64,000 bases of DNA, taken from Gracilibacillus alcaliphilus. Its GTDB lineage: Bacteria > Bacillota > Bacilli > Bacillales > Amphibacillaceae. The position numbers and the translations under genes are program-made. Shown in pieces: positions 45,103 through 53,744 of the stretch (position 1 is the stretch's first letter; the number at the start of each line of letters is the position of its first letter). Where the stretch lies: NCBI RefSeq assembly GCF_016909015.1, contig NZ_JAFBFA010000011.1, positions 68,567-132,566 of the forward strand, given 5' to 3'. Under the pieces are notes generated by a model that worked only from the letters and a program-made list of their open reading frames with translations, was not told the origin of the DNA and searched no databases.

Positions 45103-45236
45103 GCTATGCAGAGAGTTCCATCATCTAATTTTGGAACACATAAAAAGTATATGTGTTTTCGTTCCGTTATAGGTTATAATAGTACAGAATAAGACCTATT
45201 CGATCTAGTCTAGATATGGAGGAAAGGGGTCAAAGC

Positions 45237-45893
45237 ATGAATTTTCGATTTGATATTATTCAAGAATATTTACCATTCTTTCTGCAAGGAATGGGATTGA
45301 CTATATTAATGTCAGTGATTGGTGTATTAATGGGATGTATCTTGGGCTTTTTTATTGCTTTAGGGAAGATGTCTCCAATTTTAATCGTTCGTTTGCCGTT
45401 TATTTGGTATATTAACTTTTTGCGTGGTACACCCCTATTAGTACAGCTATTCTTATTCCACTTTGCTGTGCTGCCATCTTTGCTTGGGGAAACCACACCA
45501 GTACTTTCGGTGATTGTGACCTTATCGTTGAACTCATCTGCCTATGTAGCCGAGATTTTCCGGGCAGGTCTGCAATCGATTGATAAAGGACAAGCAGAAG
45601 CAGCTCATTCATTAGGGATGAATAAAGTGCAGGTTATGTGGCATGTGTTGTTACCACAAGCGTTTAAACGATCTATTCCGCCTTTAGGTAATGAATTTAT
45701 CGTTCTCTTAAAGGATTCCTCATTAGGGGCAATGATTGCTGCGCAAGATGTTTTATATTGGGGACGAGCAGCTTCCAATGAATATCTTAAGGTCTGGGAA
45801 CCTTATTTAATGGTAGCATTGATCTATTTAGTACTTACTTTAAGTCTGACATATTTATTAAATTATATTGAGAAAAGGTTGGATGTAAAATGA
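45237..45893 (+). CDS. Polar amino acid ABC transporter permease (ArtQ-like)
   Basis: 218 residues with five membrane helices. LRGTPLLVQLFLFHF, AYVAEIFRAGLQSIDKGQAEAAHSLGM and LPQAFKRSIPPLGNEFIVLLKDSSL are the standard HisMQ-type motifs, including the EAA loop. A longer frame starts at 45216, but AAAGGGG is spaced for ATG 45237. It overlaps the ATPase gene by 4 bp. Confidence 0.93.
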   Translation: MNFRFDIIQEYLPFFLQGMGLTILMSVIGVLMGCILGFFIALGKMSPILIVRLPFIWYINFLRGTPLLVQLFLFHFAVLPSLLGETTPVLSVIVTLSLNSSAYVAEIFRAGLQSIDKGQAEAAHSLGMNKVQVMWHVLLPQAFKRSIPPLGNEFIVLLKDSSLGAMIAAQDVLYWGRAASNEYLKVWEPYLMVALIYLVLTLSLTYLLNYIEKRLDVK

Positions 45894-46612
45894 TTTCGGT
45901 TAAACATTTAAGAAAAACGTTTGGCGAAACAGAAGTATTAAAAGATATTAGCATGGATATCCACTCACAAGAGGTTGTTGTAGTAATTGGTCCATCTGGT
46001 TCTGGTAAATCCACCTTCTTGCGCTGTCTCAACCTGATTGAATCGGTAACAGACGGATCAATTGTTATCGATGGACAGGAAATCACCGCTTCTGGCGTGA
46101 ATGTGAATACATTGCGTACGGAAGTTGGAATGGTGTTCCAACAATTTAATTTGTTCCCTCATAAAACGGTATTAGAGAATATTACGCTGCCAATCGTGAC
46201 CGTGAGGAAATGGAAGAAGCACCAGGCAGAAGAAAAGGCGATGGATTTGCTGCAGAAAGTAGGCCTGTTAGAAAAAGCTTCGGCTTATCCAGATTCATTG
46301 TCAGGCGGTCAAAAACAGCGTGTGGCTATAGCACGGGCATTAGGAATGGAACCTAAGGTGATGTTATTTGATGAGCCAACTTCTGCACTTGATCCGGAGA
46401 TGGTTGGAGAAGTATTAGGTGTAATGAAGCAGTTAGCAGAAGAAGGGATGACCATGGTAGTAGTCACGCACGAAATGGGTTTTGCCCGGGAAGTCGGCGA
46501 TCGTGTGGTCTTTATGGATGACGGATATGTGGTAGAGGAAAAACCGCCTAAAGAATTATTTGAAAAACCGGAGCATGAACGCACGAAAGCATTTCTAAGT
46601 AAGGTGCTTTAA
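45890..46612 (+). CDS. Polar amino acid ABC transporter ATPase (ArtR/GlnQ-like)
   Basis: 240 residues, complete. Walker A GPSGSGKST, Q-loop MVFQQFNLFPHKT, signature LSGGQKQRVAIARAL, Walker B VMLFDEPTSALDPE and H-loop VVTHEMGFAREV are all present. The start overlaps the permease stop as ATGA. It powers import of an amino acid with the two preceding proteins. A terminator begins 12 bp after the stop. Confidence 0.95.
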   Translation: MISVKHLRKTFGETEVLKDISMDIHSQEVVVVIGPSGSGKSTFLRCLNLIESVTDGSIVIDGQEITASGVNVNTLRTEVGMVFQQFNLFPHKTVLENITLPIVTVRKWKKHQAEEKAMDLLQKVGLLEKASAYPDSLSGGQKQRVAIARALGMEPKVMLFDEPTSALDPEMVGEVLGVMKQLAEEGMTMVVVTHEMGFAREVGDRVVFMDDGYVVEEKPPKELFEKPEHERTKAFLSKVL

Positions 46613-46624
46613 GAGAGCGTGTAG

Positions 46625-46667
46625 GCTGTTGCACAATGTAAATATTGCATTTTGTAACAGCTTTTTT
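46625..46667 (+). terminator. Terminator after the amino acid transporter
   Basis: GCTGTTGCACAATG pairs imperfectly with GCATTTTGTAACAGC and is followed by TTTTTT. The stem sequence is related to those at 27101 and 47075. Confidence 0.85.
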
Positions 46668-46845
46668 GTATGTTGGATGGTTCATTTTGATTATTGTTAA
46701 TGATAAGAAAGAGTATTTACATAAGCCAGCCTTTTTTCAGCTGTCTAAGTCGGCTTCAACAGCTAGAATCATAGCATGAAAAGGATGAAATAACCTTGGC
46801 AACAGATTAAAGTCGGTTCATGTTAAAAGATAAGAAAAAGCTGGC

Positions 46846-47001
46846 ATCTTATCAAAAGACGTCCCCATAAAGCTTAAACAACTAAGATAACCCCGGTATC
46901 TTATCAAAAGACAACTCCTTAAAGCTTAAACAGCTAAGATATAATCTCAGTATTTGATGAAAGGCCTACTCATTGCGGCTTGAAAAGATCGAATAGTCAT
47001 A
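46846..47001. repeat. 52-bp tandem repeat, about three copies
   Basis: Units begin at 46846, 46898 and about 46950. The first two share ATCTTATCAAAAGAC, then AAAGCTTAAACA and CTAAGATA at the same offsets; the third is diverged (TATTTGATGAAAGG, CATTGCGGCTTGAAAA). It lies in the 618-bp gap 46613-47231. No gene is seen in this gap, only two hairpins and this repeat. Confidence 0.7.
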
Positions 47002-47074
47002 GGGGGCAACAGAAATGGCTATCTTGACAGCACCCCTTTTCAACCATTACAAAGGATTAAGTCATGTACTTCTA

Positions 47075-47120
47075 AAGAGGGTCTGTCGCATCATGTAAAC
47101 TCATTGTGCAACAGGCTCTT
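47075..47120. terminator. Hairpin related to the CTGTTGCACAATGT family
   Basis: AAGAGGGTCTGTCGCATCATG pairs with most of CATTGTGCAACAGGCTCTT. No poly-T follows on the plus strand. It precedes the fumarylacetoacetase-family gene by about 110 bp and may be a decayed terminator. Confidence 0.5.
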
Positions 47121-47231
47121 CGTGTCACTAAAAAATCAAGAAGTATAATCGATTCTTTTTCTGCTTATCATTTGCTTTCCATTTTAAGTAATATTGCGTT
47201 CGTGATATGATAAGAAAAAGGAGGAATCCAG

Positions 47232-48152
47232 ATGAAACTAGTAAACTATTGCTTAAAACATCCCTTTGCAACAAGCCGTATGGGTGTAATGACTGGCAGT
47301 CAAGTGGTAGATTTGGCATCCGCACAGACAGAATTAAAAGAAACAGGAGTTATTGCAGGTGATACAGCCCCTATTGCTGCAGCCCCTGCTGTGTTTTATA
47401 CCGATGCAGCGTTACATATTAAATTAGCAGCAGAGGTGTATGCACAGCTTGTTCGCTATAAACCGAAATGCATGTTTCACCGTTCTGAAGTGAAGCTGCT
47501 GACACCTATCCCTCAGCCTTCCAAGATTATCTGTATAGGTACCAACTATGCAGACCATGTGAAAGAAATGGGCAGCGAGATGCCTCAATATCCAGTGCTA
47601 TTCTCCAAGTTTACGAATGCGATGATTGGTCCAGAAGATGTTATTCATAAATCAGCGGCAACAGAAGCTCTTGATTATGAGGTAGAATTAACTGTGGTTA
47701 TGGGGAAGAAGGCAAGCAAGGTATTGAAAGAAGAAGCTCTAGATTACGTAGCTGGATATACGATTGGCAATGATGTATCGGCCAGGGATTTACAAAAACG
47801 CACACCACAATGGCTGCAAGGAAAATCATTAGATCATACAACACCCTTTGGCCCTTGGATGGTAACAAAGGATGAGATACCAAACCCCGGTGAATTGAAA
47901 GTGGAGTCTTTTGTGAATGGTGTGAGACGCCAATCCTCTAACACGAAACATTTTATCTTTGATATACCGTATCTAATTGAATTTATCACCAATCTAATCA
48001 CATTAGAGCCAGGTGATATGATTATGACAGGAACTCCAGATGGTGTAGGCTTCGCCATGAATCCCCCGAAATTATTGGAAGATGGGGACGTAGTAACAAT
48101 GGAGATTGAAGGGATAGGGCAGTTAGAAAATATAGTGGCAGCTAAATCCTAG
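47232..48152 (+). CDS. Fumarylacetoacetate hydrolase family protein (YisK-like)
   Basis: 306 residues. The C-terminal FAH domain begins at IICIGTNYADHVKEMGSEMP and holds the metal-binding acids in DYEVELTVVMGK, GYTIGNDVSARDLQKRTPQW, LDHTTPFGPWMV and the closing MIMTGTPDGVGFAMNPP. The N-terminal 70 residues form a small cap-like domain. In Bacillus, YisK of this family is an oxaloacetate decarboxylase; related enzymes cleave acylpyruvates. AAAGGAGGAA precedes ATG 47232. It is monocistronic. Confidence 0.9.
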   Translation: MKLVNYCLKHPFATSRMGVMTGSQVVDLASAQTELKETGVIAGDTAPIAAAPAVFYTDAALHIKLAAEVYAQLVRYKPKCMFHRSEVKLLTPIPQPSKIICIGTNYADHVKEMGSEMPQYPVLFSKFTNAMIGPEDVIHKSAATEALDYEVELTVVMGKKASKVLKEEALDYVAGYTIGNDVSARDLQKRTPQWLQGKSLDHTTPFGPWMVTKDEIPNPGELKVESFVNGVRRQSSNTKHFIFDIPYLIEFITNLITLEPGDMIMTGTPDGVGFAMNPPKLLEDGDVVTMEIEGIGQLENIVAAKS

Positions 48153-48187
48153 GCATCAGAATAGACGTATTCGATAAGAGAATGATT

Positions 48188-48237
48188 ACTTCAGCACATC
48201 TTTTTTTGCCAAGATGAAAAAAGAGATGTGCTGAAGT
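48188..48237. terminator. Long hairpin after the FAH-family gene
   Basis: ACTTCAGCACATCT and AGATGTGCTGAAGT form a perfect 14-bp stem around a 22-base loop containing a T7 run. It lies 36 bp past the stop and probably ends the transcript. Confidence 0.65.
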
Positions 48238-48253
48238 CGAAATATATAGTATA

Positions 48254-48421
48254 AAATGGAAATATTGCATCATTCCTGTAGCCATTCTCACGGATGGACA
48301 TAAAATAGACAATCCCCGATTGATTTCCCGCATGAAAAAGAAACTGCAGCGAGAACAGCGAAAATTACCCAGACACAGCGGCGGCCTTGTGCAAGATCTT
48401 TATACACAAAAGAATATATGA
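48254..48421 (+). pseudogene. Fragment of an IS200/IS605-type tnpB
   Basis: A 55-codon stretch without a start codon reads LTDGHKIDNPRLISRMKKKL then QREQRKLPRHSGG, which matches the segment after the first RuvC aspartate in TnpB (pattern DGxKIxNPR ... LxRxQRxLSR). The rest of the gene is gone. It lies in the 690-bp gap between the FAH-family gene and the penicillin-binding protein gene. It is unrelated in position to the remnant at 8277. Confidence 0.75.
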
Positions 48422-48785
48422 TCATGAAGTACAACAGCCTAGCGAAACAAGAGCTGTTTTTTGTAAAGAAGTAGGGTGAACTCACTATGAATACATGCGT
48501 CTAGAAATTGTATACAACTTTTCAGGATGTGAAAGTTAAGTTAATAATTAAATTGCAAGTGTTAAAAAACTGTTTTCGTTGATATAATAGATAGGGTCGT
48601 TCTAATCACATAACGGACCGTCCGTAAGACTTTTCTTGATGGAAATCTCATAGAATATAGAACTCGTGACCTAAGGAGTTATTATTTTAATTTTCTATTA
48701 ACTAAATATGGAAAATGTTAACCTGGTTAGTGTATAATTAAGTGAAAAGCTTCAGTATGATAATTTTTACAGGAGAGGTAATGTG

Positions 48786-48812
48786 ATGCAAAGAAGAAGC
48801 TATCAGGATTAA
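48786..48812 (+). CDS. Possible 8-codon leader peptide
   Basis: ATG CAA AGA AGA AGC TAT CAG GAT TAA encodes MQRRSYQD, preceded by GGAGAGG at good spacing and ending 29 bp before the penicillin-binding protein start, which has its own AGGAGG. The two adjacent AGA arginine codons could make it sensitive to translation rate. Expression is not proven. Confidence 0.35.
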   Translation: MQRRSYQD

Positions 48813-48841
48813 CACCTGCATCAGATAAATAGGAGGCTCTA

Positions 48842-51541
48842 ATGAAAAAACAATTTTCATCTTTTATGGAACAAATAAAAGCTTTGTTTGATCGTATAAA
48901 CTTAAAAAAGGTATCTAGAGGTATGAATATTACGTATCTGGTAGTTAGTAAACTAGTTATAATTTTTTGCGTCTTTATTCTATTATTATCCATGTTTGGC
49001 GGAGGAGTAGCAGCGGGCTATTTTGTGTCGTTAATTGATGATACACCGGTAAGTTCTGAGGTTGAACTTAAAAATGCGGTTTACAACTATAATGAAACGA
49101 GTGAGATTTATTTTGCTGATAATAAGTTTCTAGGAACAGTCCCAACCGAATTAGAAAGATATGAAGTGTCCTTAGAAGATGTTTCAGAACACGTGATCCA
49201 TGCCTTAGTTGCAACAGAAGATGAATATTTTTATGAACATGAGGGTGTTGTTCCAAAAGCAGTTTTGCGTGCCGGGGTGCAAGAAGTAACTAATTCTAAT
49301 GTTCAGTCAGGTGGAAGTACGCTGACGCAACAGCTGATTAAACAGCAAATCCTAACAAATGAAGTATCTTTTGAACGAAAAGCAAATGAAATGCTGTTGG
49401 CGCTTCGTTTGGAGAAGTTTATGTCGAAAGAAGAAATACTGGAAGCCTATTTAAATGTCACTCCATTTGGCCGAAATGCTAATGGACGTCAAGTGGCTGG
49501 TGTTCAAGCTGCGGCAGAAGGGATTTTCGGGGTAAAGGCAAGTGAGTTAAACATCCCGCAAGCTGCATTTATTGCTGGGTTGGCACAAAGCCCATTTGGC
49601 TACACTCCTTTTACAAGTGAAGGTGACGTGAAGGAAAATATTGATCAAGGCTTAAATAGAATGAATTTTGTATTAACAAAGATGCGGGAGAATAACTATA
49701 TAACAGAAGAAGAGTATCAAGAGGCTTTAGCCTATGATATAAAAGAACATTTGACTTCACCTTCTCCAACCTCCATTGACGAGTATCAATACTTGACGAA
49801 TGATATTTTAAAGCGAGCTTCAGACATTATAATGGAACAACTGCTTGCTGAAGATGAGATAGTGTTAAGTGAGATTAAAGATAAAGAAGAACGAGCGCAA
49901 ATAGAAGAAGAATATCAATCGAAAGCAACGACTGCATTAAGGCAGAATGGCTACAGAATTCATACGACAATTGATCAAGAATTGTATGTTGCCGTTCAGG
50001 AGGCTGTGACAAATGATGCATTATTTGGAAGTGAACGGACGGTAACCAAAGACGGCGAGCTTGCCACCGAAAAAGAAGAAGTAGCTGCTGTTTTGCTTGA
50101 TAATGAGACCGGGGCGATTTTAGCTTATGTCGGCGGGCGAGATGAAGGAAATACTGAAAATCAATATAATTTAGCTACACAGGCAGGGCGTCCAAGTGGT
50201 TCCACAATGAAACCGTTACTTGCCTTTGCGCCTGCTTTAGAGGTGGGAACTATTCAGCCTGGAACCATTATTCCAGATACACCAGAACGTTATCAGGCAA
50301 ATGGCAAACAGATTAATAATTTTGATTTTCAGCATAAAGGAAAATTAACGGTTCGCCAATCTGTTGCACAGTCTAGAAACGTACCTGCTATACGTGCTTT
50401 TAAATCGGTATCACCAGATTACACTAAAGAAGTATTTGATAAACTAGGTTTTAATTATTTTGAAGATGTCCTACCAGAATCTGCTCCATTAGGGCCTATT
50501 GATATAACGGTAGAACAAAATGTTAATGCATTTGCGACATTTGCTAATGGAGGCGACTATGTTGAATCTTATTTGATTGACAGAATAGAAACAAATGATG
50601 GAGAAGAAATTTACCGGCATGAATCAGAGCCAGTTGACGTATTTTCTCCACAAACATCTTATTTAATGATCGATATGATGCGTGATGTATTACGCGGATC
50701 CGGAACAGCTGCAGCGCTCCCTAGCCAACTGAAATTCCAAGCAGACTGGGCAGGGAAAACAGGTACATCACAAGACTCAAAGGATTATTGGTTTGTAGCA
50801 ACCAATCCGAATGTAACGCTGGGGGTTTGGTTAGGTTATCCTTCTAACTTAGTACTCGATGCAGGCTATTCCCAGCGGACTATGCGCCTTTGGGCCAGTA
50901 TAGCAAATGCAGCTTATGATGTAGATGCAGAGGTCATCAATCCTTCCCAACGTTTCCAAGAACCAGACGGAATTGTGCATATCGGTTCCGAAATATTTAA
51001 TGAAAAATATACGAACTTAAATGGTACGAATCAATTTACCAATATGTATCCTACGAAGGAAGACATTGAGAAAAAGCAAAAAGAGGCAGAACGCAAGAAA
51101 CAGGAAGAAGCGAAGAAGAAAGAGGAACGCAAACAACAGGAAGAGAAGAAGAAAAAGGAAGAAGAGCGCAAACAGCAAGAAGAGGAGAAAAAAGAAGCAG
51201 ATCGTAAACAACAGGAAGAAGAGAAGAAGCAACAAAAAGAGGAGAAGAAACAAAAAGAGGAAGAACGCAAAAAGCAGGAAGAAGCGAAAAAACAAGAGGA
51301 AGAGCGTAAAAAGCAAGAAGAAGCAAAGAAACAGGAAGAAGAACGTAAAAAGCAGGAAGAAGCGAAAAAACAAGAGGAAGAACGCAAAAAACAAGAAGAA
51401 GCAAAGAAACAAGAGGAAGAGCGTAAAAAGCAAGAAGAAGCAAAGAAACAAGAGGAAGAGCGTAAAAAGCAGGAAGAGGCGAAGAAACAAGAGGAGGAGC
51501 GTAAAAAGCAAGAGGAAGCAAAGCAACAAGAAGAAGAATGA
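48842..51541 (+). CDS. Class A penicillin-binding protein (PBP1-type) with charged repeat tail
   Basis: Bifunctional cell-wall synthase of 899 residues. A membrane anchor lies at about 36-62. The GT51 glycosyltransferase domain has the catalytic Glu126 region ATEDEYFYEHEG and GGSTLTQQLIKQ. The transpeptidase domain has SxxK at Ser454-Lys457 (SGSTMKP), SRN at 511-513 and KTG at 639-641. From about residue 740 the protein is an almost pure Lys/Glu/Gln/Arg tail of 160 residues built on a 13-residue unit KKQEEAKKQEEER, predicted as a long extracellular helix or coiled coil. AGGAGG precedes ATG 48842. Confidence 0.93.
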   Translation: MKKQFSSFMEQIKALFDRINLKKVSRGMNITYLVVSKLVIIFCVFILLLSMFGGGVAAGYFVSLIDDTPVSSEVELKNAVYNYNETSEIYFADNKFLGTVPTELERYEVSLEDVSEHVIHALVATEDEYFYEHEGVVPKAVLRAGVQEVTNSNVQSGGSTLTQQLIKQQILTNEVSFERKANEMLLALRLEKFMSKEEILEAYLNVTPFGRNANGRQVAGVQAAAEGIFGVKASELNIPQAAFIAGLAQSPFGYTPFTSEGDVKENIDQGLNRMNFVLTKMRENNYITEEEYQEALAYDIKEHLTSPSPTSIDEYQYLTNDILKRASDIIMEQLLAEDEIVLSEIKDKEERAQIEEEYQSKATTALRQNGYRIHTTIDQELYVAVQEAVTNDALFGSERTVTKDGELATEKEEVAAVLLDNETGAILAYVGGRDEGNTENQYNLATQAGRPSGSTMKPLLAFAPALEVGTIQPGTIIPDTPERYQANGKQINNFDFQHKGKLTVRQSVAQSRNVPAIRAFKSVSPDYTKEVFDKLGFNYFEDVLPESAPLGPIDITVEQNVNAFATFANGGDYVESYLIDRIETNDGEEIYRHESEPVDVFSPQTSYLMIDMMRDVLRGSGTAAALPSQLKFQADWAGKTGTSQDSKDYWFVATNPNVTLGVWLGYPSNLVLDAGYSQRTMRLWASIANAAYDVDAEVINPSQRFQEPDGIVHIGSEIFNEKYTNLNGTNQFTNMYPTKEDIEKKQKEAERKKQEEAKKKEERKQQEEKKKKEEERKQQEEEKKEADRKQQEEEKKQQKEEKKQKEEERKKQEEAKKQEEERKKQEEAKKQEEERKKQEEAKKQEEERKKQEEAKKQEEERKKQEEAKKQEEERKKQEEAKKQEEERKKQEEAKQQEEE
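51260..51538 (+). repeat. 39-bp coding tandem repeat in the PBP tail
   Basis: About seven imperfect copies of a 39-bp unit that encodes KKQEEAKKQEEER. Synonymous A/G differences between copies show it is not a recent perfect expansion. Such arrays change length easily by slippage. Confidence 0.85.
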
Positions 51542-51615
51542 TAAAACCCCCGAAATGCTCCACAGATAGTATGGTAGCAAAGTGATTACGTCCTCTATGT
51601 TTGAGAAATTAATTG

Positions 51616-51650
51616 CTGGAACACCTTTTGAATCAGGTGTTCCAGTTTTT
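51616..51650 (+). terminator. Terminator after the PBP gene
   Basis: CTGGAACACCT, an 8-base loop and AGGTGTTCCAG are followed by TTTTT. Confidence 0.9.
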
Positions 51651-51717
51651 CTCGTTAAGGATGTGCAAATAGGGCGTTAATGGAAAGATCATTAAGCTAG
51701 CCGTATTGCAGTAAGCA

Positions 51718-52374
51718 TTATTTGGCGGTGGCTGCTACGGAATGTAATGCAGCAGTTTCCCTTGCCGCCTCAAAGTTTAGCATTAGTTTATAGTAAACTG
51801 ATAAGGCAAGGTATGCTAAGATAGACATCATAAAAAATGGAATAAAGAAGGTAAATACATAGAGACTAATGTAAATGATCAATAGTCCAACTGCTCCAAT
51901 ACCAATAGTAAATAAAGGTGCTCCAATGGTGAGAAAAAAGGCTGATTTCCATGTAGCTATTAACTTGATTTCCATATGCACTGTGATAGAGAAAAAATGC
52001 AGCGTAAAGACAAACAAGCTGACTGCGACCAATAGGAATAAAATCGTAAAGAACATATTGGTTGTCCCTAGCAGCAAATAATAGTACAGCAACACACCCC
52101 ATAATAAAATAATCATCCCTCCGCCTAATAAGCTTCTTAGATAATTTTCTTTATAGTATGTAAAGAAAGAACGAAGAAGCGGGACTTCCTGCTTCATCAC
52201 CATTTTTCTGATCACCCCGAATAACGCGGCAGTAGCTGGAAAAAAGATAAATGGCGCCAACACAATAATCGTCAATAAAATGGTGTATACCTCATCAGGC
52301 TTATCCATAGCCAGCAGACTTAAAGCAAAAAATAAAATAGGCAGATTCAAGAACAACCATAACACATTGGTCAA
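51718..52374 (-). CDS. DUF624 (YesL-family) membrane protein, N-terminus probably frameshifted
   Basis: Integral membrane protein of the YesL family with about five helices (TNVLWLFLNLPILFFALSLL, FFPATAALFGVIRKMV and later segments). The open frame can only start at a TTG at 52374, which cuts into the first helix. Upstream in the same frame the conserved-looking FRKFTNIATVITRIAL continues without a start. An ATG at 52432 reading MERI joins it if one T is removed from the TTT near 52418. It has no sugar-locus neighbours here, unlike the copy at 17119. Confidence 0.75.
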   Translation of the reverse strand: MTNVLWLFLNLPILFFALSLLAMDKPDEVYTILLTIIVLAPFIFFPATAALFGVIRKMVMKQEVPLLRSFFTYYKENYLRSLLGGGMIILLWGVLLYYYLLLGTTNMFFTILFLLVAVSLFVFTLHFFSITVHMEIKLIATWKSAFFLTIGAPLFTIGIGAVGLLIIYISLYVFTFFIPFFMMSILAYLALSVYYKLMLNFEAARETAALHSVAATAK

Positions 52375-52623
52375 GGCTATCCTGGTGATGACTGTTGCTA
52401 TATTTGTAAACTTTCTGAAATATCCTCTCCATGAAAAGGGGGAATGCGGTACAGAATCACTTTATCATACCACCTAGATCGTTCACATGTCACTTGCATA
52501 ATTACTTTGTTATTCATTATATGTTTAAAGGGAAAAACAATAGGAGCATTAGATATAGTAGGAATAAATAAGGTTTTGCTGAATATAGGTGAATAGGCAA
52601 ATCAATTTTTCTGATAAACACTA

Positions 52624-52652
52624 TTGCATGAAAATACAAAATAAAGTATAAT
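52624..52652 (+). promoter_or_regulatory. Promoter of the argCJBD operon
   Basis: TTGCAT (52624-52629), a 17-bp spacer and TATAAT (52647-52652) form a good vegetative promoter 39 bp before argC. The AT-rich sequence around it (CATGAAAATACAAAAT, ATAATTATAAATAATTA) may include an ArgR/AhrC site, but no perfect ARG box is seen. Confidence 0.7.
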
Positions 52653-52690
52653 TATAAATAATTAGCGACGGAATTTTAGGGGGAAATATT

Positions 52691-53728
52691 GTGGAAGTAG
52701 CTATTGTAGGAGGAACAGGCTATGGAGCGGTTGAATTATTACGTTTCTTGCATAACCATCCTCATGTAAATGTAAAAAAAGTTATCTCACATTCGAATAG
52801 TGGAACGGCATTAGCAGATGTTTATCCGCATCTGACTGAGATTGTTGATATAGAGATGTCAGCATTAGATATTGACGAATTAGCACAAGAGGTCGAAGTT
52901 GTCTTTTTTGCCACACCTTCTAATGTGAGTAAACATCATATACCAGCTTTGGTGGATAAAGGTGTACGCTGTATCGATTTGTCCGGTGACTTTCGGTTGC
53001 GCGACGGCGGGCAGTATCTGAGCTACTATGGAGAAGAAATCGCACCAGCGGCTTATATGGAGCAGGCTGTATACGGATTAACAGAATGGAACAAAGAACA
53101 GATCAAGGATGCCATGATACTGGCGAATCCGGGATGTTATCCGACAGCAACGAGTCTCGGCTTAATTCCTGCTTTGGAGCAGGGAATCGTCGATCAGTCA
53201 TCTATTATTATTGATGCCAAAACAGGAGTTTCTGGCGCTGGAAGGAGTTTAGCGCTGAATGTTCACTTTTCCGAAATGAATGAGAATTTAAAGGCGTATA
53301 AAATCGGTGAACATAAGCATATTCCAGAAATTGAGCAAACACTGACAGATACGGTTAAAGAACCTGTTCAAGTGATTTTTACCCCTCATATTGTACCGAT
53401 GACACGAGGTATTATGAGCACCATCTATGTTGATTTGCCGGAGACTTACACAACTAGTCAAGTGTTGGAAATGTATCAGACATATTATCAGGATCATCCT
53501 TTTGTTCGTGTCCGACCGGAAGGTGTTTTCCCGGGAACAAAGGAAGTCTATGGCAGTAACTATTGTGATATCGGTTTATATGCGGATGAACGGACTGGCA
53601 AGCTGATCATTGTGTCTGTGATTGATAATCTAGTAAAAGGCGCAGCAGGGCAAGCCATTCAGAATATGAACGTGATGTGCGGTTGGGACGAAAAAACAGG
53701 ATTGGATCAATTACCTATTTATCCATAA
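52691..53728 (+). CDS. argC: N-acetyl-gamma-glutamyl-phosphate reductase
   Basis: Third step of arginine synthesis, reducing N-acetylglutamyl phosphate with NADPH. 345 residues. The Rossmann motif IVGGTGYGAVELLR, the catalytic Cys in LANPGCYPTA and HKHIPEIEQ are visible. It starts with GTG 52691 behind AGGGGGAAA. It is first in argC-argJ-argB-argD. Confidence 0.95.
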   Translation: MEVAIVGGTGYGAVELLRFLHNHPHVNVKKVISHSNSGTALADVYPHLTEIVDIEMSALDIDELAQEVEVVFFATPSNVSKHHIPALVDKGVRCIDLSGDFRLRDGGQYLSYYGEEIAPAAYMEQAVYGLTEWNKEQIKDAMILANPGCYPTATSLGLIPALEQGIVDQSSIIIDAKTGVSGAGRSLALNVHFSEMNENLKAYKIGEHKHIPEIEQTLTDTVKEPVQVIFTPHIVPMTRGIMSTIYVDLPETYTTSQVLEMYQTYYQDHPFVRVRPEGVFPGTKEVYGSNYCDIGLYADERTGKLIIVSVIDNLVKGAAGQAIQNMNVMCGWDEKTGLDQLPIYP

Positions 53729-53744
53729 GGAGTGAAAAGCTAAC

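Noticed and set aside
46740..47001. CRISPR-like spacing of short repeats
   Set aside because: The units are adjacent and whole-unit similar, with no unique spacers, only two to three copies and no cas genes.
51017..51580. Long open frames on both strands across the PBP tail, including Leu/Phe-rich minus-strand frames
   Set aside because: They are shadows of the A/G-rich tandem repeat that encodes the Lys/Glu tail. They lack start signals and family features.
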